Positions 51,599-60,829 of a stretch of DNA of 64,000 bases are shown here, piece after piece. The stretch is from an uncultured Bacteroidales bacterium (GTDB taxonomy: Bacteria > Bacteroidota > Bacteroidia > Bacteroidales > Paludibacteraceae). The notes under the pieces are model-generated. The model was not told where the DNA came from, searched no databases, and worked only from the letters and a program-made list of their open reading frames with translations. The translations under genes were made by a program, and so were the position numbers. The stretch lies in NCBI GenBank assembly GCA_902779705.1, contig CACZCR010000003.1:310001-374000 (forward strand), written 5' to 3'. Within the stretch, counting starts at the first letter, position 1, and each line of letters starts with the position of its first letter.

Positions 51599-52288
51599 AT
51601 GAATGCCAACAAACTATTACTTGCCCTTACACTGCTATTGGTCGTACTCCTGTCCGGAGCGCTGATCTATAGATACGTGTTCAAGCAACCGGCTGTAAAC
51701 GAGCCTACCACGGACACCATCGTTCAACCAATCGCCCAGTCTGAACAGGACACCCTGCCTGCTGTCGCACAGATATCCTCTGACTCGGTGGTACGTGAGA
51801 ACTGTTTTTTGGTAGTGTCCAAAACCGACTACAAGCTCTACGTCTACGAGCGTCGCGGCCAAGACACTGTCTGCGTTGCCTCTTTCCCTGTCTGCTATGC
51901 CAAGAACAAAGGACAAAAGACCCGTGATGGCGACTACTGCACCCCCGAGTGCTCCTATCAACACCCGTTCCGTATATCGGAGATCAAGGACGCATCCGCT
52001 TGGTACCACGATTTCCATGACGGTCGAGGAGAGATCCTTGCCTATGGTCATTGGTTCATGCGACTCGACCTCTCTGACGCTTTCCCTGACAATGAGGTTG
52101 TAGCACGAAACCGCTCTATCGGTATCCACGGTTCTACCAACAACGAGTCCTCCGTACCGGGTAACGGCAGCGAAGGATGTATACGTCTGCGAGACCAAGA
52201 CCTCGAGATATTACACGACCGATACGCCTTCGTGGGACAACAAGTGATCGTTTTACCATACAAACAACTCAAATCTACTCAACAATGA
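51599..52288 (+). CDS. L,D-transpeptidase family protein (first copy)
   Basis: 229 residues. One N-terminal membrane helix or uncleaved signal (about 5-28), then a Thr/Glu linker and a YkuD domain. Catalytic motif 'IGIHGSTNNESSVPGNGSEGCIRL' with the His and the Cys of the SxGC-type site, and 'CYAKNKGQKTRDGDYCTPE' and 'AYGHWFMRLDL' further up. It links peptidoglycan peptides or attaches proteins to them. It is paralogous to the gene at 52843. Confidence 0.9.
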   Translation: MNANKLLLALTLLLVVLLSGALIYRYVFKQPAVNEPTTDTIVQPIAQSEQDTLPAVAQISSDSVVRENCFLVVSKTDYKLYVYERRGQDTVCVASFPVCYAKNKGQKTRDGDYCTPECSYQHPFRISEIKDASAWYHDFHDGRGEILAYGHWFMRLDLSDAFPDNEVVARNRSIGIHGSTNNESSVPGNGSEGCIRLRDQDLEILHDRYAFVGQQVIVLPYKQLKSTQQ

Positions 52289-52839
52289 AAAATCTAACGC
52301 TTATCCTTACCATGCTTATGGTAATGCTTTTCGGTATGCCGGTGCTTTCCGACAATGCCTCCACCCATGCCAATGCTGAATGCGTCAAGACAACCGGCAC
52401 CAATGTACGCCTCCGTTATGGACCCGGACAAGAATATGGCATCTACTGCGCACTCAAAAAGGGTGTTGTTATGACCTATATAGGCACCAGCTACGACGGC
52501 GACTGGTATCACGTTCGCTATCAAGGGAAAGACCTCTATGTCAGCCGTGACTACGCCTCGTTGTGTAACTGCCCTAACGGAGGTGGCGTGACCACTAGTG
52601 GTAACGTATCTACCTCTGCGCAGAAAACCAAATGTATCGTCCATGCCAAGAACCTGCGCTTACGTGTAGGCCCCGGCACTGAATATGACTACCTCATCTG
52701 GACCGCAACCGGCAAGACTGTACACGTTAATCATGGCGATGTGCTGCCCTATCTGGGTATCACCCGTAACGGCTTCTATAAAGTGAGCTTCCAAGGCGTC
52801 GAGTGCTGGATCAGTTCGGACTATTGTACACTCAAATAA
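52285..52839 (+). CDS. Secreted protein with two SH3-like domains
   Basis: 184 residues from ATG 52285, overlapping the first transpeptidase stop as ATGA. Signal peptide, then two bacterial SH3 domains (about 34-92 and 118-182): 'NVRLRYGPGQEYGIYCALKKG' and 'NLRLRVGPGTEYDYLIWTATG' are parallel openings. Such domains bind peptidoglycan. Its position between two L,D-transpeptidases suggests it helps them at the wall. Confidence 0.8.
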   Translation: MKNLTLILTMLMVMLFGMPVLSDNASTHANAECVKTTGTNVRLRYGPGQEYGIYCALKKGVVMTYIGTSYDGDWYHVRYQGKDLYVSRDYASLCNCPNGGGVTTSGNVSTSAQKTKCIVHAKNLRLRVGPGTEYDYLIWTATGKTVHVNHGDVLPYLGITRNGFYKVSFQGVECWISSDYCTLK

Positions 52840-52842
52840 ACT

Positions 52843-53532
52843 ATGAACAAACTGCCTATAGTTATCATCAGCCTGCTGTGCAGCCTATGCCTTATGGCAC
52901 AACAGCCGGCTATATCTATCAGCGGTGACACTACCCTGATCGCTACTTATGTAGACACGATAGTGCCGGCCGACACCATCACGCAAGCAGACACCGTAGT
53001 AGCAGTACCGGAGCAGACACCGGACCTAAAGCATATGCAGATCTACAAACGTGATGTGGTCAAGCAGAACTGCTTCTTTGTCGTGTCCAAAAAAGAGTTT
53101 ATCCTTTCGGTCTATGAGGTAGTCAAACAAGATACGGTGTTGGTGGCGACCTTCCCTATCTGTTATGGCAAGAACCCCGGCAACAAAACCAAGACTGGTG
53201 ACGGCTGTACGCCTGAGTGCTCCTATCAAAAGCCGTTCTATATATCCGAGATCAAAGACTCCCACGCTTGGCGACACGATTTCGGAGATGGCCGTGGTAA
53301 CATCCTTGCCTACGGACACTGGTTCATGCGTCTTGACCTCAGCCGGTCGGACTGCCATCCTAATGTGCGGTCCAATCGCTCGATCGGCATCCATGGTTCC
53401 ACCAACAACGCCTCCTCCGTTCCCGGAAGAGGCAGTGAAGGATGTATTCGTCTACGCGACAAAGATCTGCTGGTCTTGCACGATCTGTATGCCATAGTGG
53501 GCACCAAAGTGATCGTGCTGCCGGCTAAATAA
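52843..53532 (+). CDS. L,D-transpeptidase family protein (second copy)
   Basis: 229 residues, the same length and plan as the first copy: cleavable signal ('LCLMAQ'), Thr-rich linker and YkuD domain. The catalytic motif 'IGIHGSTNNASSVPGRGSEGCIRL' and 'CYGKNPGNKTKTGDGCTPE' are nearly identical to the first copy. The two N-termini differ more, so a tandem duplication followed by change of the anchor region is likely. Confidence 0.9.
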   Translation: MNKLPIVIISLLCSLCLMAQQPAISISGDTTLIATYVDTIVPADTITQADTVVAVPEQTPDLKHMQIYKRDVVKQNCFFVVSKKEFILSVYEVVKQDTVLVATFPICYGKNPGNKTKTGDGCTPECSYQKPFYISEIKDSHAWRHDFGDGRGNILAYGHWFMRLDLSRSDCHPNVRSNRSIGIHGSTNNASSVPGRGSEGCIRLRDKDLLVLHDLYAIVGTKVIVLPAK

Positions 53533-53535
53533 GAA

Positions 53536-54363
53536 TCAATATCTGCGAATGCCAACCAGATGGTGGGTGTGATAACGCCCGTCTGCCATCTTGATGGCGT
53601 GTGTGTCTTCGGCGGCGGAGGGCTCTTGAGAGATGATCCCTTCGTCGTCGATCATTTCTACCTTCACTCGACCCGAACTGTGCATTACACGCTCTGCGTC
53701 CAACAGCAAGCCTACATGCGACACACGACCGTCATAGTGGTCAAAGAACACCAGATCACCGGCTTTAGCCTCGCTCAATCGCTCTACGACCGTACCTTGT
53801 GTGATCTGCTCTCGGGCGTTGCGCAACAGGTTGTGACCAAACAGCGCGTGTACCGTCTGCGTGAAGCCCGAGCAATCAATTCCCATGGCATTCTTGCCGC
53901 CCCATAGATAGGGGATATTGAGCATGAAACGTGTCACTTTCATCACGTTCTCCGCATTCATCTCCAGCGGCTTGTCGGCCACCATGTCCGGTTGGATGCG
54001 GAACGTCACACCCAGCACCTCAAACCTGCCGTCCGCATACTTGGGCAGCCTCGTGCCGGCGCTCAGCGGTATCGTTTGACCGTTGTTCTCGCTCATCGCA
54101 TACGCCATCGGAAACAACACCTTGGCTTGCGACGCCTGCCACTCCTGGCTATACGCCGCGTACTCCTCGTCGCTCATCGGGCTGATCATCTTCCAGTCCA
54201 CCCAACCCTCTTGGCCATCCAGATCAGATCTCACTTTCTTCCAGCGGGCACACTCGTCCACTATCTCGCACGGCTCACCGAACAGCAGTTGGGTCAACTG
54301 TTCACTCTCTTCTGCCGCTTCCGCCCGAACCGGCACAACACTATGTAAAACAATCGCTTTCAT
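53536..54363 (-). CDS. NlpC/P60 endopeptidase with N-terminal SH3 domains
   Basis: 275 residues. No signal peptide. One or two SH3-like domains (about 1-130), then an NlpC/P60 domain with Cys in 'NAMGIDCSGFTQTVHALFG', His in 'DGRVSHVGLLLD' and the third polar residue near 'HTHHLVGIRRY'. It cleaves cell-wall peptides. Without a signal it may be cytoplasmic and act in recycling, as for some Bacteroidota relatives. It is convergent with the L,D-transpeptidases and last of the uxaB-to-here gene run. Confidence 0.87.
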   Translation of the reverse strand: MKAIVLHSVVPVRAEAAEESEQLTQLLFGEPCEIVDECARWKKVRSDLDGQEGWVDWKMISPMSDEEYAAYSQEWQASQAKVLFPMAYAMSENNGQTIPLSAGTRLPKYADGRFEVLGVTFRIQPDMVADKPLEMNAENVMKVTRFMLNIPYLWGGKNAMGIDCSGFTQTVHALFGHNLLRNAREQITQGTVVERLSEAKAGDLVFFDHYDGRVSHVGLLLDAERVMHSSGRVKVEMIDDEGIISQEPSAAEDTHAIKMADGRYHTHHLVGIRRY

Positions 54364-54393
54364 CGTTATTATTTGGCTCCGGAGCCTCTCCGG

Positions 54394-55995
54394 CTACCAC
54401 ACTTCTTGGGGATGCTCATTATCTGTCCGCGGATAGTCGATCGTATAGTGCAGACCGCGACTCTCTTTGCGCTCGATCGCCTGACGGGTGATCAGATAGC
54501 CCACGTTGATCATGTTACGCAACTCGCAGATCTCTTTGGTGGCTTTCACGCGCTTGAACAGATCTTCGGTCTCTTCGTACAGCAAGTCCAGACGCTCCCA
54601 TGCACGACGCAGACGCAGGTTCGAACGCACTATTCCCACATACGTGGACATGATCTGCCCCACTTCTTTGACGTCTTGTGCTATCAGCACGCGCTCCTCG
54701 TTGCTGAGCGTGCCTTCGTCATTCCACTCCGGAACTTGCTCATTGAACGTATACTCATCTATAACGCTCAGGCTGTGCTTGGCTGCAGCTTCGGCATAGA
54801 CCACCGCCTCGATCAGCGAGTTAGACGCCAAACGGTTGCCTCCGTGCAGACCTGTACACGAACACTCGCCTACCGCATACAGACGGTTGATGGTCGACTG
54901 GCCATCCAGATCCACTTTGATACCACCGCACATATAGTGTGCACAAGGGGCTACAGGGATATATTCCTTGGTGATGTCAATACCTATGCTCAGGCACTTG
55001 GCGTAGATGTTCGGGAAATGGTGCTTGGTCTCCTCCGGATCTTTGTGTGTCACATCGAGGCACACGTGGTCGATGGCATGGATCTTCATCTCATTGTCAA
55101 TCGCGCGGGCCACAATGTCACGTGGTGCCAGACTCAGACGTGGGTCGTACTTCTGCATAAACTCCTCGCCGTTAGGCAGACGCAGGATGCCTCCGTATCC
55201 ACGCATCGCCTCCGTGATCAGATAGGCGGGGTGGGTCTCCTGAGGATTGTACAGACTGGTCGGGTGGAACTGCACAAACTCCATATCCTTGACCAGCCCC
55301 TTGGCGCGGTACACCATAGCGATGCCGTCACCGGTAGCTATCTCGGGATTGGTGGTCGTGGCATACACAGCTCCCGTGCCGCCGGTTGCCATCAGGGTGA
55401 TGCGGCTCAGATAAGTGTCAATCTTCTGCGTCGCGGGATTCAATATGTACGCCCCATAACACTCGATATCCGGTGTGCGTCTTGTGACCCGTACACCCAG
55501 ATGGTGCTGGGTGATGATCTCCACGGCAAAATGGTTCTCCAGTACGTCAATAGACGGGTTCTGGCGAACAGCATTCATCAGTCCGCGTTGTATCTCTGCA
55601 CCCGTGTCGTCGGCGTGGTGCAGAATGCGGAACTGAGAGTGGCCACCTTCGCGGTGCAGGTCAAACTGACCATCCTCTTTGCGGTCAAACTGAACACCCC
55701 AGTTGACCAATTCTTCGATGCCTCGGGGAGCGTTCTTGACCACCTGCTCAACGGCTGCCGGGTCACTCAACCAGTCACCCGCTACCATCGTGTCGTGGAT
55801 ATGCTTCTCAAAATCGTCCACCAGCAGATTGGTCACGCTGGCAATACCGCCCTGCGCTTTGGCTGTATTGGCTTCCTCTAAGGTGGTCTTGCAGCACAGC
55901 GCTATCTTATACCTTCCGGCTCGCGCCACCTTCAGCGCAAAACTCATACCGGCTACACCTCCGCCGATAATTAAAAAATCATAATGTTTGGTCAT
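54394..55995 (-). CDS. nadB: L-aspartate oxidase
   Basis: 533 residues. It oxidises aspartate to iminoaspartate in the de novo NAD pathway. FAD-binding 'LIIGGGVAGMSFALKVARAG', the succinate-dehydrogenase-like capping region with 'EFVQFHPTSLYNPQETHPAYLITEAMRG', and 'HYMCGGIKVDLDGQSTI', 'YAVGECSCTGLHGGNRLASNSLIEAVVY' are diagnostic. nadA and nadC are not in the window. A long antisense frame exists but is a shadow. Confidence 0.95.
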   Translation of the reverse strand: MTKHYDFLIIGGGVAGMSFALKVARAGRYKIALCCKTTLEEANTAKAQGGIASVTNLLVDDFEKHIHDTMVAGDWLSDPAAVEQVVKNAPRGIEELVNWGVQFDRKEDGQFDLHREGGHSQFRILHHADDTGAEIQRGLMNAVRQNPSIDVLENHFAVEIITQHHLGVRVTRRTPDIECYGAYILNPATQKIDTYLSRITLMATGGTGAVYATTTNPEIATGDGIAMVYRAKGLVKDMEFVQFHPTSLYNPQETHPAYLITEAMRGYGGILRLPNGEEFMQKYDPRLSLAPRDIVARAIDNEMKIHAIDHVCLDVTHKDPEETKHHFPNIYAKCLSIGIDITKEYIPVAPCAHYMCGGIKVDLDGQSTINRLYAVGECSCTGLHGGNRLASNSLIEAVVYAEAAAKHSLSVIDEYTFNEQVPEWNDEGTLSNEERVLIAQDVKEVGQIMSTYVGIVRSNLRLRRAWERLDLLYEETEDLFKRVKATKEICELRNMINVGYLITRQAIERKESRGLHYTIDYPRTDNEHPQEVW

Positions 55996-56068
55996 CTTAT
56001 AACCTATATCTAATATCTATATTCTTTCTACATGGCGAATCTTTGCGGAGTAGCATTCGCAACACCTC

Positions 56069-56770
56069 CTACCTGGCTTTACCCAGGGCAAACACCCGTA
56101 TCTCCGCTCCTCGAAACGCCTTCATCGCTTTCATGCATGCTTTCACCGTCTCCCCTGTCGTGATCAGGTCGTCCACCAGCAGGATCGTCTTGTGGTACAA
56201 CTGCTCGGGGTGGTTCACCGCAAACGCATCGGCTACATTGGTCTTACGCCCGGCGCTGTTCTGCAACGCCTGCTGGTGCGTGTGCCGGGTGCGCGTCACA
56301 TGGGTCGTGTCCACCGGTATACCGGTCACTTCGCTCAGTCCTCGTGCTATGTACTCCGACTGGTTGTACCCGCGTTGTCGCAGCCGTTTGGGGTGCAGCG
56401 GAACAGGGATGATCACATCCACACCGTCCCACAGCTCCGAGTCTTGCCATTCGATAGCGGCTTGCCTGCCCAGCACATAGCCGATCTGAGGCTGTTGGCC
56501 GAACTTCATCTTGTGGATCATGTCCTGTACCGGATGATGTTTCTCAAAGAACATAAACGCCGCAGCTGTTGTACCTACTACCGCTTCGGTCTCGTTCTGT
56601 CGAAGTTCAGCTTGCTCGGTGCGCGGCAAGGCTCGCAGACAGTCGTTGCACACTATCTGCTGTATGTCGCCACGCGCTATATAGTCACCTATATATCGCC
56701 CGCACATTGCGCATGTGCGGGGATACATCAGGTTCAGCAGTCTGTTTAGGATCTTAGAGTGTAACACCAT
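56069..56770 (-). CDS. comF: ComF-family phosphoribosyltransferase-like protein
   Basis: 233 residues. N-terminal Cys pairs 'CAMCGRYIGDY...CNDCLRAL' form a zinc finger, and 'ILLVDDLITTGETVKACMKAM' is the PRPP-binding loop of the phosphoribosyltransferase fold. ComF proteins act in DNA uptake in naturally competent bacteria; in others the role is unclear. It overlaps uxaA by 17 bp. Confidence 0.88.
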   Translation of the reverse strand: MVLHSKILNRLLNLMYPRTCAMCGRYIGDYIARGDIQQIVCNDCLRALPRTEQAELRQNETEAVVGTTAAAFMFFEKHHPVQDMIHKMKFGQQPQIGYVLGRQAAIEWQDSELWDGVDVIIPVPLHPKRLRQRGYNQSEYIARGLSEVTGIPVDTTHVTRTRHTHQQALQNSAGRKTNVADAFAVNHPEQLYHKTILLVDDLITTGETVKACMKAMKAFRGAEIRVFALGKAR

Positions 56771-58235
56771 TTTTGAAGATCGATATCTCGTGATATCCGT
56801 TCTTCTCGTTGTTGGTCTTCTTGCCGTTGGCTACCTCTATCACGTATTCGGCAAAACGTTTTGCCACCTCGTCCATCGGCTCGCCTTCGGCTATCACACC
56901 GGCATTGAAGTCTATCCAGTTCGGCTTGTTGTTGGCCAAGGTCGAGTTGGTAGAGATCTTCATCGTCGGTACATAAGTGCCAAACGGTGTACCGCGACCG
57001 GTCGTAAACAGCACCATATGGCATCCGCAGGAAGCCAAAGCCGTCGATGCTACCAGGTCATTACCCGGCGCTGACAGCAGGTTCAGTCCCTTCACTTGCA
57101 ACCGCTCGCCATAGGCCATCACACCGCGTACCAGCGACTTGCCGCACTTCTGCGTGCAACCCAAGGCTTTGTCCTCGAGCGTCGATATACCGCCGGCTTT
57201 GTTGCCCGGACTCGGGTTCTCGCCTACGGGCTCGCCATGACTCAGGAAATAGTCCTTGAAGTCATTGATCAGGCTCACCGTCTGGTCGAACAACGCTTTA
57301 TTCTCACAACGGTCCATCAGTATCGTCTCGGCGCCGAACATCTCCGGCACTTCGGTCAGTACGGTCGTACCTCCTTGTGCTACGAGCCAATCACTCAATA
57401 CGCCTAATAACGGATTAGCGGTGATACCACTGAAGCCGTCCGAGCCACCGCACTTCAGACCGACGCGCAGTTCACTTAGGGGCACCTCTACACGCTCATC
57501 TTGCTGCGTCTTGGCGTACAGCTCACGCAGGATTGGCATGCAGTACTCAACCTCGTCGCCTTGTATCTTCTGGGTGGTAACGAACTTAATACGCTCCTCG
57601 TCGATCTCGCCGCAGAACTCCTTAAACACGTCCGGTTGGTTGTTCTCGCATCCGAGGCTAACCACAAGGATAGCACCGGCGTTCGGGTGATGGATCATAT
57701 CACGCAAGATCTTCTTCGTGTTCTCGTGGTCGTCGCCCAACTGCGAGCAGCCGTAGTTGTGCTTAAAGGCGAAGATATTCTCCGCACCCGTCTCTTGACG
57801 CAGACGCTCGGCACACTTCTCGATGATACCGTTCACGCAACCTACGGTCGGAATGATCCATACTTCATTGCGGATACCTACCTGTCCGTCTTTGCGGCGG
57901 TAGCCCATAAAGGTGCGTTTCTCGTCCTTGATATTGAGTACCACATCCTTGGGATGATACTCATATTCGAGCAGTCCGGCAAGGTTGGTCTTGATATTGT
58001 TCTCGTTCATCCACGAACCCGCTTTCTTCGCTTCGCGGGCATGACCAATCGGGAAACCGTATTTGATGACATTCTCACCTTCGGCAAGGTCGCAAATAGC
58101 TATCTTATGTCCGGCAGGCACATCTTCCAATACCGTGATCTGCTTCCCGTCAACTTCAATAACCGCACCGGCGGATTGCGGTTGTATTGCTACTACCACA
58201 TTATCCGCCGGATTGATTTTTAGAATATTTGTCAT
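56754..58235 (-). CDS. uxaA: Altronate dehydratase
   Basis: 493 residues. It converts D-altronate to 2-keto-3-deoxygluconate in galacturonate breakdown. The short N-terminal SAF domain is followed by the UxaA dehydratase body ('YRRKDGQVGIRNEVWIIPTVGCVNG', 'HNYGCSQLGDDHENT', 'GLKCGGSDGFSGITANPLLG'). The Cys and His metal ligands are present. It forms the pectin-sugar pair with uxaB, upstream by 45 bp. Confidence 0.94.
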   Translation of the reverse strand: MTNILKINPADNVVVAIQPQSAGAVIEVDGKQITVLEDVPAGHKIAICDLAEGENVIKYGFPIGHAREAKKAGSWMNENNIKTNLAGLLEYEYHPKDVVLNIKDEKRTFMGYRRKDGQVGIRNEVWIIPTVGCVNGIIEKCAERLRQETGAENIFAFKHNYGCSQLGDDHENTKKILRDMIHHPNAGAILVVSLGCENNQPDVFKEFCGEIDEERIKFVTTQKIQGDEVEYCMPILRELYAKTQQDERVEVPLSELRVGLKCGGSDGFSGITANPLLGVLSDWLVAQGGTTVLTEVPEMFGAETILMDRCENKALFDQTVSLINDFKDYFLSHGEPVGENPSPGNKAGGISTLEDKALGCTQKCGKSLVRGVMAYGERLQVKGLNLLSAPGNDLVASTALASCGCHMVLFTTGRGTPFGTYVPTMKISTNSTLANNKPNWIDFNAGVIAEGEPMDEVAKRFAEYVIEVANGKKTNNEKNGYHEISIFKNGVTL

Positions 58236-58255
58236 AATTTCCTTTGTACTTGGTA

Positions 58256-58282
58256 CTTTGTCCCTTTGTCCCTTTGTCCCTT
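58256..58282. repeat. 8-bp tandem repeat at the uxaB stop
   Basis: Three copies of CTTTGTCC (58256, 58264, 58272) plus CTT. On the uxaB strand this is GGACAAAG repeats beginning directly after the TAA. A similar GTACTTGGTAC palindrome lies just beyond. Confidence 0.85.
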
Positions 58283-59813
58283 AAAAGAGGCTTTTGATTT
58301 TCGAAACAAGGCCTTCTGCTTTATCGGCAGCAAGCACCAACTGAACGGTCTCCAGCATACCGATCTTCTCGATGCAGTTGAGATAGAGCTCTACCATGTC
58401 GGTCAAACCCGGAATCTCATTGAGGTTCTGCTTGCTCTCTTTCCAGATGATGTCGGTGGCACCGAGTACGCCTTCCGCTACCTTGCGGGTATCACCCGTA
58501 GCCCAGAGTTCCTTCAGCAGATCCATGATCTCCTGTGCATCATTCGGTTGAATCGGAGCACCATCAGCACGCGTACCACCCTTGTAGTACTCGATGATAG
58601 CTGCCAAACCGAGAACCAGACCCTTCGGAAGTTGACCCTTGCGCTCTAAGTAGATCTTCAGACCCGGCAGGTCACGTGTCTCGAATTTCGGGAAGGAGTT
58701 CAACATGATGCTGGTGACAGCGTGATCAACGTACGGGTTGTTGAAACGCTCCAGCACGCTCTCACCGTAAGCCTTCAACTCGTCCTTCGGCAAGTTCAGT
58801 GTCTCCAGCAACTCATCGAACATCACGAGTTTGATATACTTGCCCAATACCTCGTGGTTGCAAGCATCGCGAACGATGTTCACGCCACTCAGATAAGTCA
58901 CCGGACTCAGCACAGTATGCGGGCCGTTCAATAGGGTCACCTTACGCTCGTGGTACGGTTTCTCGCTTTCTGCGATCAGCACGTTCAAGCCGGCCTTGTT
59001 AGCCGGGAACTCAGCCTCGAGCTCTTCGATCGACATATTCTCCGGTTTCTCGATCACCCAGAGGTGGAAGATCTCAGCCTGTACAACCAAGTTGTCGTTG
59101 TAACCAATCTTCTCTTGGATCTCAGCGATGTCCTTGCGCGGGAAGCCCGGCACGATACGGTCTACCAAGGTAGCGCATACATAGTTGTATTTCTCAAACC
59201 ACTCTTTGAAGCCCTGATAGTCAGCGCCGAAATCGTCTTTCCACAACTCGATATACTTGCGGATGCAATCCTTGAGGTGGTGACCGTTCAAGAAGATCAA
59301 CTCACACGGCATAAAGATCAGACCCTTGGTCGGATCGCCGTTGAAAGTCTTGTAACGACGGAAGAGCAACTGAACCAACTTACCCGGATAGGAACTTGCC
59401 GGTGCGTCGGTGAACTTACAACTCGGATCAAACGTGATACCGGCCTCGGTGGTGTTCGAGATAACGAAACGGATCTCCGGTTGCTCAGCCAGCGCCATGT
59501 ATGCCCAGTTCTGGGTGTAAGGATTCAGCGCACGCGAGATAACGTCGATACGCTCCAGGCTGTTCACTGCCTTGCCGTCCAAACGACCCTGCAGATTTAC
59601 ATGATACAAGCAGTCCTGACCGTTGAGCCACTCTACCATACCTTTGTCGATCGGCTGTACGACAGCCACCGAACCGTTGAAGTTGGTCTTGGCGTTCATG
59701 TTCCATACAATCCAGTCCACAAATGCGCGGAGGAAGTTACCTTCACCAAACTGGATGATCTTCTCGGGAGCGACACTCTTCGGAGCGGTCCACTTGTTCA
59801 ATGCTTTTTTCAT
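58281..59813 (-). CDS. uxaB: Tagaturonate reductase (altronate oxidoreductase)
   Basis: 510 residues. NADH-dependent reduction of D-tagaturonate to altronate. The family opening 'KIIQFGEGNFLRAFVDWIVWNMN' (dinucleotide-binding), 'NTTEAGITFDPSCKFTDAP', 'LLNGPHTVLSPVTYLSGVNIVRDA' and the C-terminal 'RADGAPIQPNDA' support UxaB. With uxaA it gives the isomerase-independent part of galacturonate use, expected in a pectin-degrading gut bacterium. It has its own promoter. Confidence 0.94.
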   Translation of the reverse strand: MKKALNKWTAPKSVAPEKIIQFGEGNFLRAFVDWIVWNMNAKTNFNGSVAVVQPIDKGMVEWLNGQDCLYHVNLQGRLDGKAVNSLERIDVISRALNPYTQNWAYMALAEQPEIRFVISNTTEAGITFDPSCKFTDAPASSYPGKLVQLLFRRYKTFNGDPTKGLIFMPCELIFLNGHHLKDCIRKYIELWKDDFGADYQGFKEWFEKYNYVCATLVDRIVPGFPRKDIAEIQEKIGYNDNLVVQAEIFHLWVIEKPENMSIEELEAEFPANKAGLNVLIAESEKPYHERKVTLLNGPHTVLSPVTYLSGVNIVRDACNHEVLGKYIKLVMFDELLETLNLPKDELKAYGESVLERFNNPYVDHAVTSIMLNSFPKFETRDLPGLKIYLERKGQLPKGLVLGLAAIIEYYKGGTRADGAPIQPNDAQEIMDLLKELWATGDTRKVAEGVLGATDIIWKESKQNLNEIPGLTDMVELYLNCIEKIGMLETVQLVLAADKAEGLVSKIKSLF

Positions 59814-59878
59814 AAGATTTTATGTATTAAGAGATTAATATTTATATGCTCATTTACATCCTTGCACAATTACCGCCA

Positions 59879-59910
59879 CAAAGATACAACAAAAATTGCA
59901 TATATGCAAA
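59879..59910 (-). promoter_or_regulatory. Promoter of the uxaB operon
   Basis: Minus strand TTTGCATATATG (TTTG at plus 59907-59910), 20-nt spacer, TATCTTTG (plus 59879-59886). The leader is about 60 nt. Confidence 0.85.
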
Positions 59911-59991
59911 TTTTAAGTGCTATTTTTCGTCGAATAGAACAAAATTCAATCTATACAGGATGACATTTTTAATAACTTTCTATTAAAAAGC

Positions 59992-60022
59992 AAAAAGAAA
60001 TGCGACTTGAAGGCCGCATTTC
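59992..60022 (-). terminator. Terminator of the broken secreted-protein gene
   Basis: GAAATGCG/CGCATTTC stem (59997-60004, 60015-60022), followed on the minus strand by T5. Confidence 0.8.
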
Positions 60023-60047
60023 CTATATTCATTTATGCTCTATATTC

Positions 60048-60780
60048 TTACAGTTCTACGCCCAACACGTTGTAGCATCGGCCGTCGTGCTCTATCACCA
60101 ACTGCCCGTTAACCAAGCGTTTGCGGGTGATAGTTGTGTCGTCGTGCACAATGACGTCGAAATCTGTAGCCACCTCTTCTTTTTCAACGATGCGTGCCGC
60201 GGTACCTCTCGGTACTGCCGCCTTGCCGGATGTCGGCACAGCAAAGTGGGCTCTAAAGCCGCGCAAGGTCGTGCCGTCGTTGATCGGCCAATAGAGGGTG
60301 TTTTGCTCGCCTAAGAACAGGTTGTGGGTGTCTTCGTAATCCAACAGTACGCGTCCTACGTGGCCTACAAACTGTATACCATCGCCCACGCGTTTGCCCT
60401 CGTTGTCAGAGATGTACACGTCTCTGAACACCAACGGACTAGGTATCACTTCGTTGGTGTTGTCCCAGCGAATCAGATAGGGATACCCAGCTCTGAGCTC
60501 CGACACCTGCTGAACGTGGATGTCCAGCTGGGTGGTGCTCAGTTGGGTAGCTCCGGTGAACTCATACACCTCTCCTCCGGCCAGAGGACTGTTGGCAAGT
60601 TGTGTTTCGGTTAGGTTGAATGGCAAACAGATAGTGTTGAAGTAGCCGTCTTTATATAGTGTACGGTGTATGTCAATTTCAGGTACGGCGGTATTAAGCA
60701 GTTGATCCAGCTGCTCGGCGATGTCCTCGCTATCTTCGTTGGTCTCCGGTATATCGCCTCCGGCGGTTTTTTTTCATCAT
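60048..60780 (-). pseudogene. Remnant of a secreted protein with a type IX-like sorting tail, frameshifted at A8
   Basis: The promoter (60798-60829) points to ATG-ATG at 60780, but that frame ends after 16 codons. If the A run (plus 60767-60774, eight A on the minus strand) had seven, the start would read on for about 243 codons to 60048. The product lacks a signal peptide. It contains the Bacteroidales surface-protein module 'KDGYFNTICLPFNLTE' and ends with 'VNGQLVIEHDGRCYNVLGVEL', a Por-tail-like C-terminus. A large internal deletion that joined the start to the C-terminal end, plus the frame slip, explains this. Slippage or phase variation is possible. Confidence 0.6.
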
Positions 60781-60797
60781 TTCGCTCAAATTTTTCG

Positions 60798-60829
60798 CAA
60801 AAGTACTGCTTTTTTCTCGCCTGCGCAAG
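60798..60829 (-). promoter_or_regulatory. Promoter of the broken secreted-protein gene
   Basis: Minus strand CTTG (plus 60826-60829), 20-nt spacer, TACTTTTG (plus 60798-60805). Confidence 0.7.

Noticed and set aside
54373..55881. 502-codon open frame on the plus strand
   Set aside because: It lies wholly antisense to nadB, whose FAD and catalytic motifs are intact. It has no recognisable domain and is a codon-bias shadow.
57501..58223. 240-codon open frame on the plus strand
   Set aside because: Antisense to uxaA; no motif.
58950..59963. 337-codon open frame on the plus strand
   Set aside because: Antisense to uxaB and running over its promoter; a shadow.
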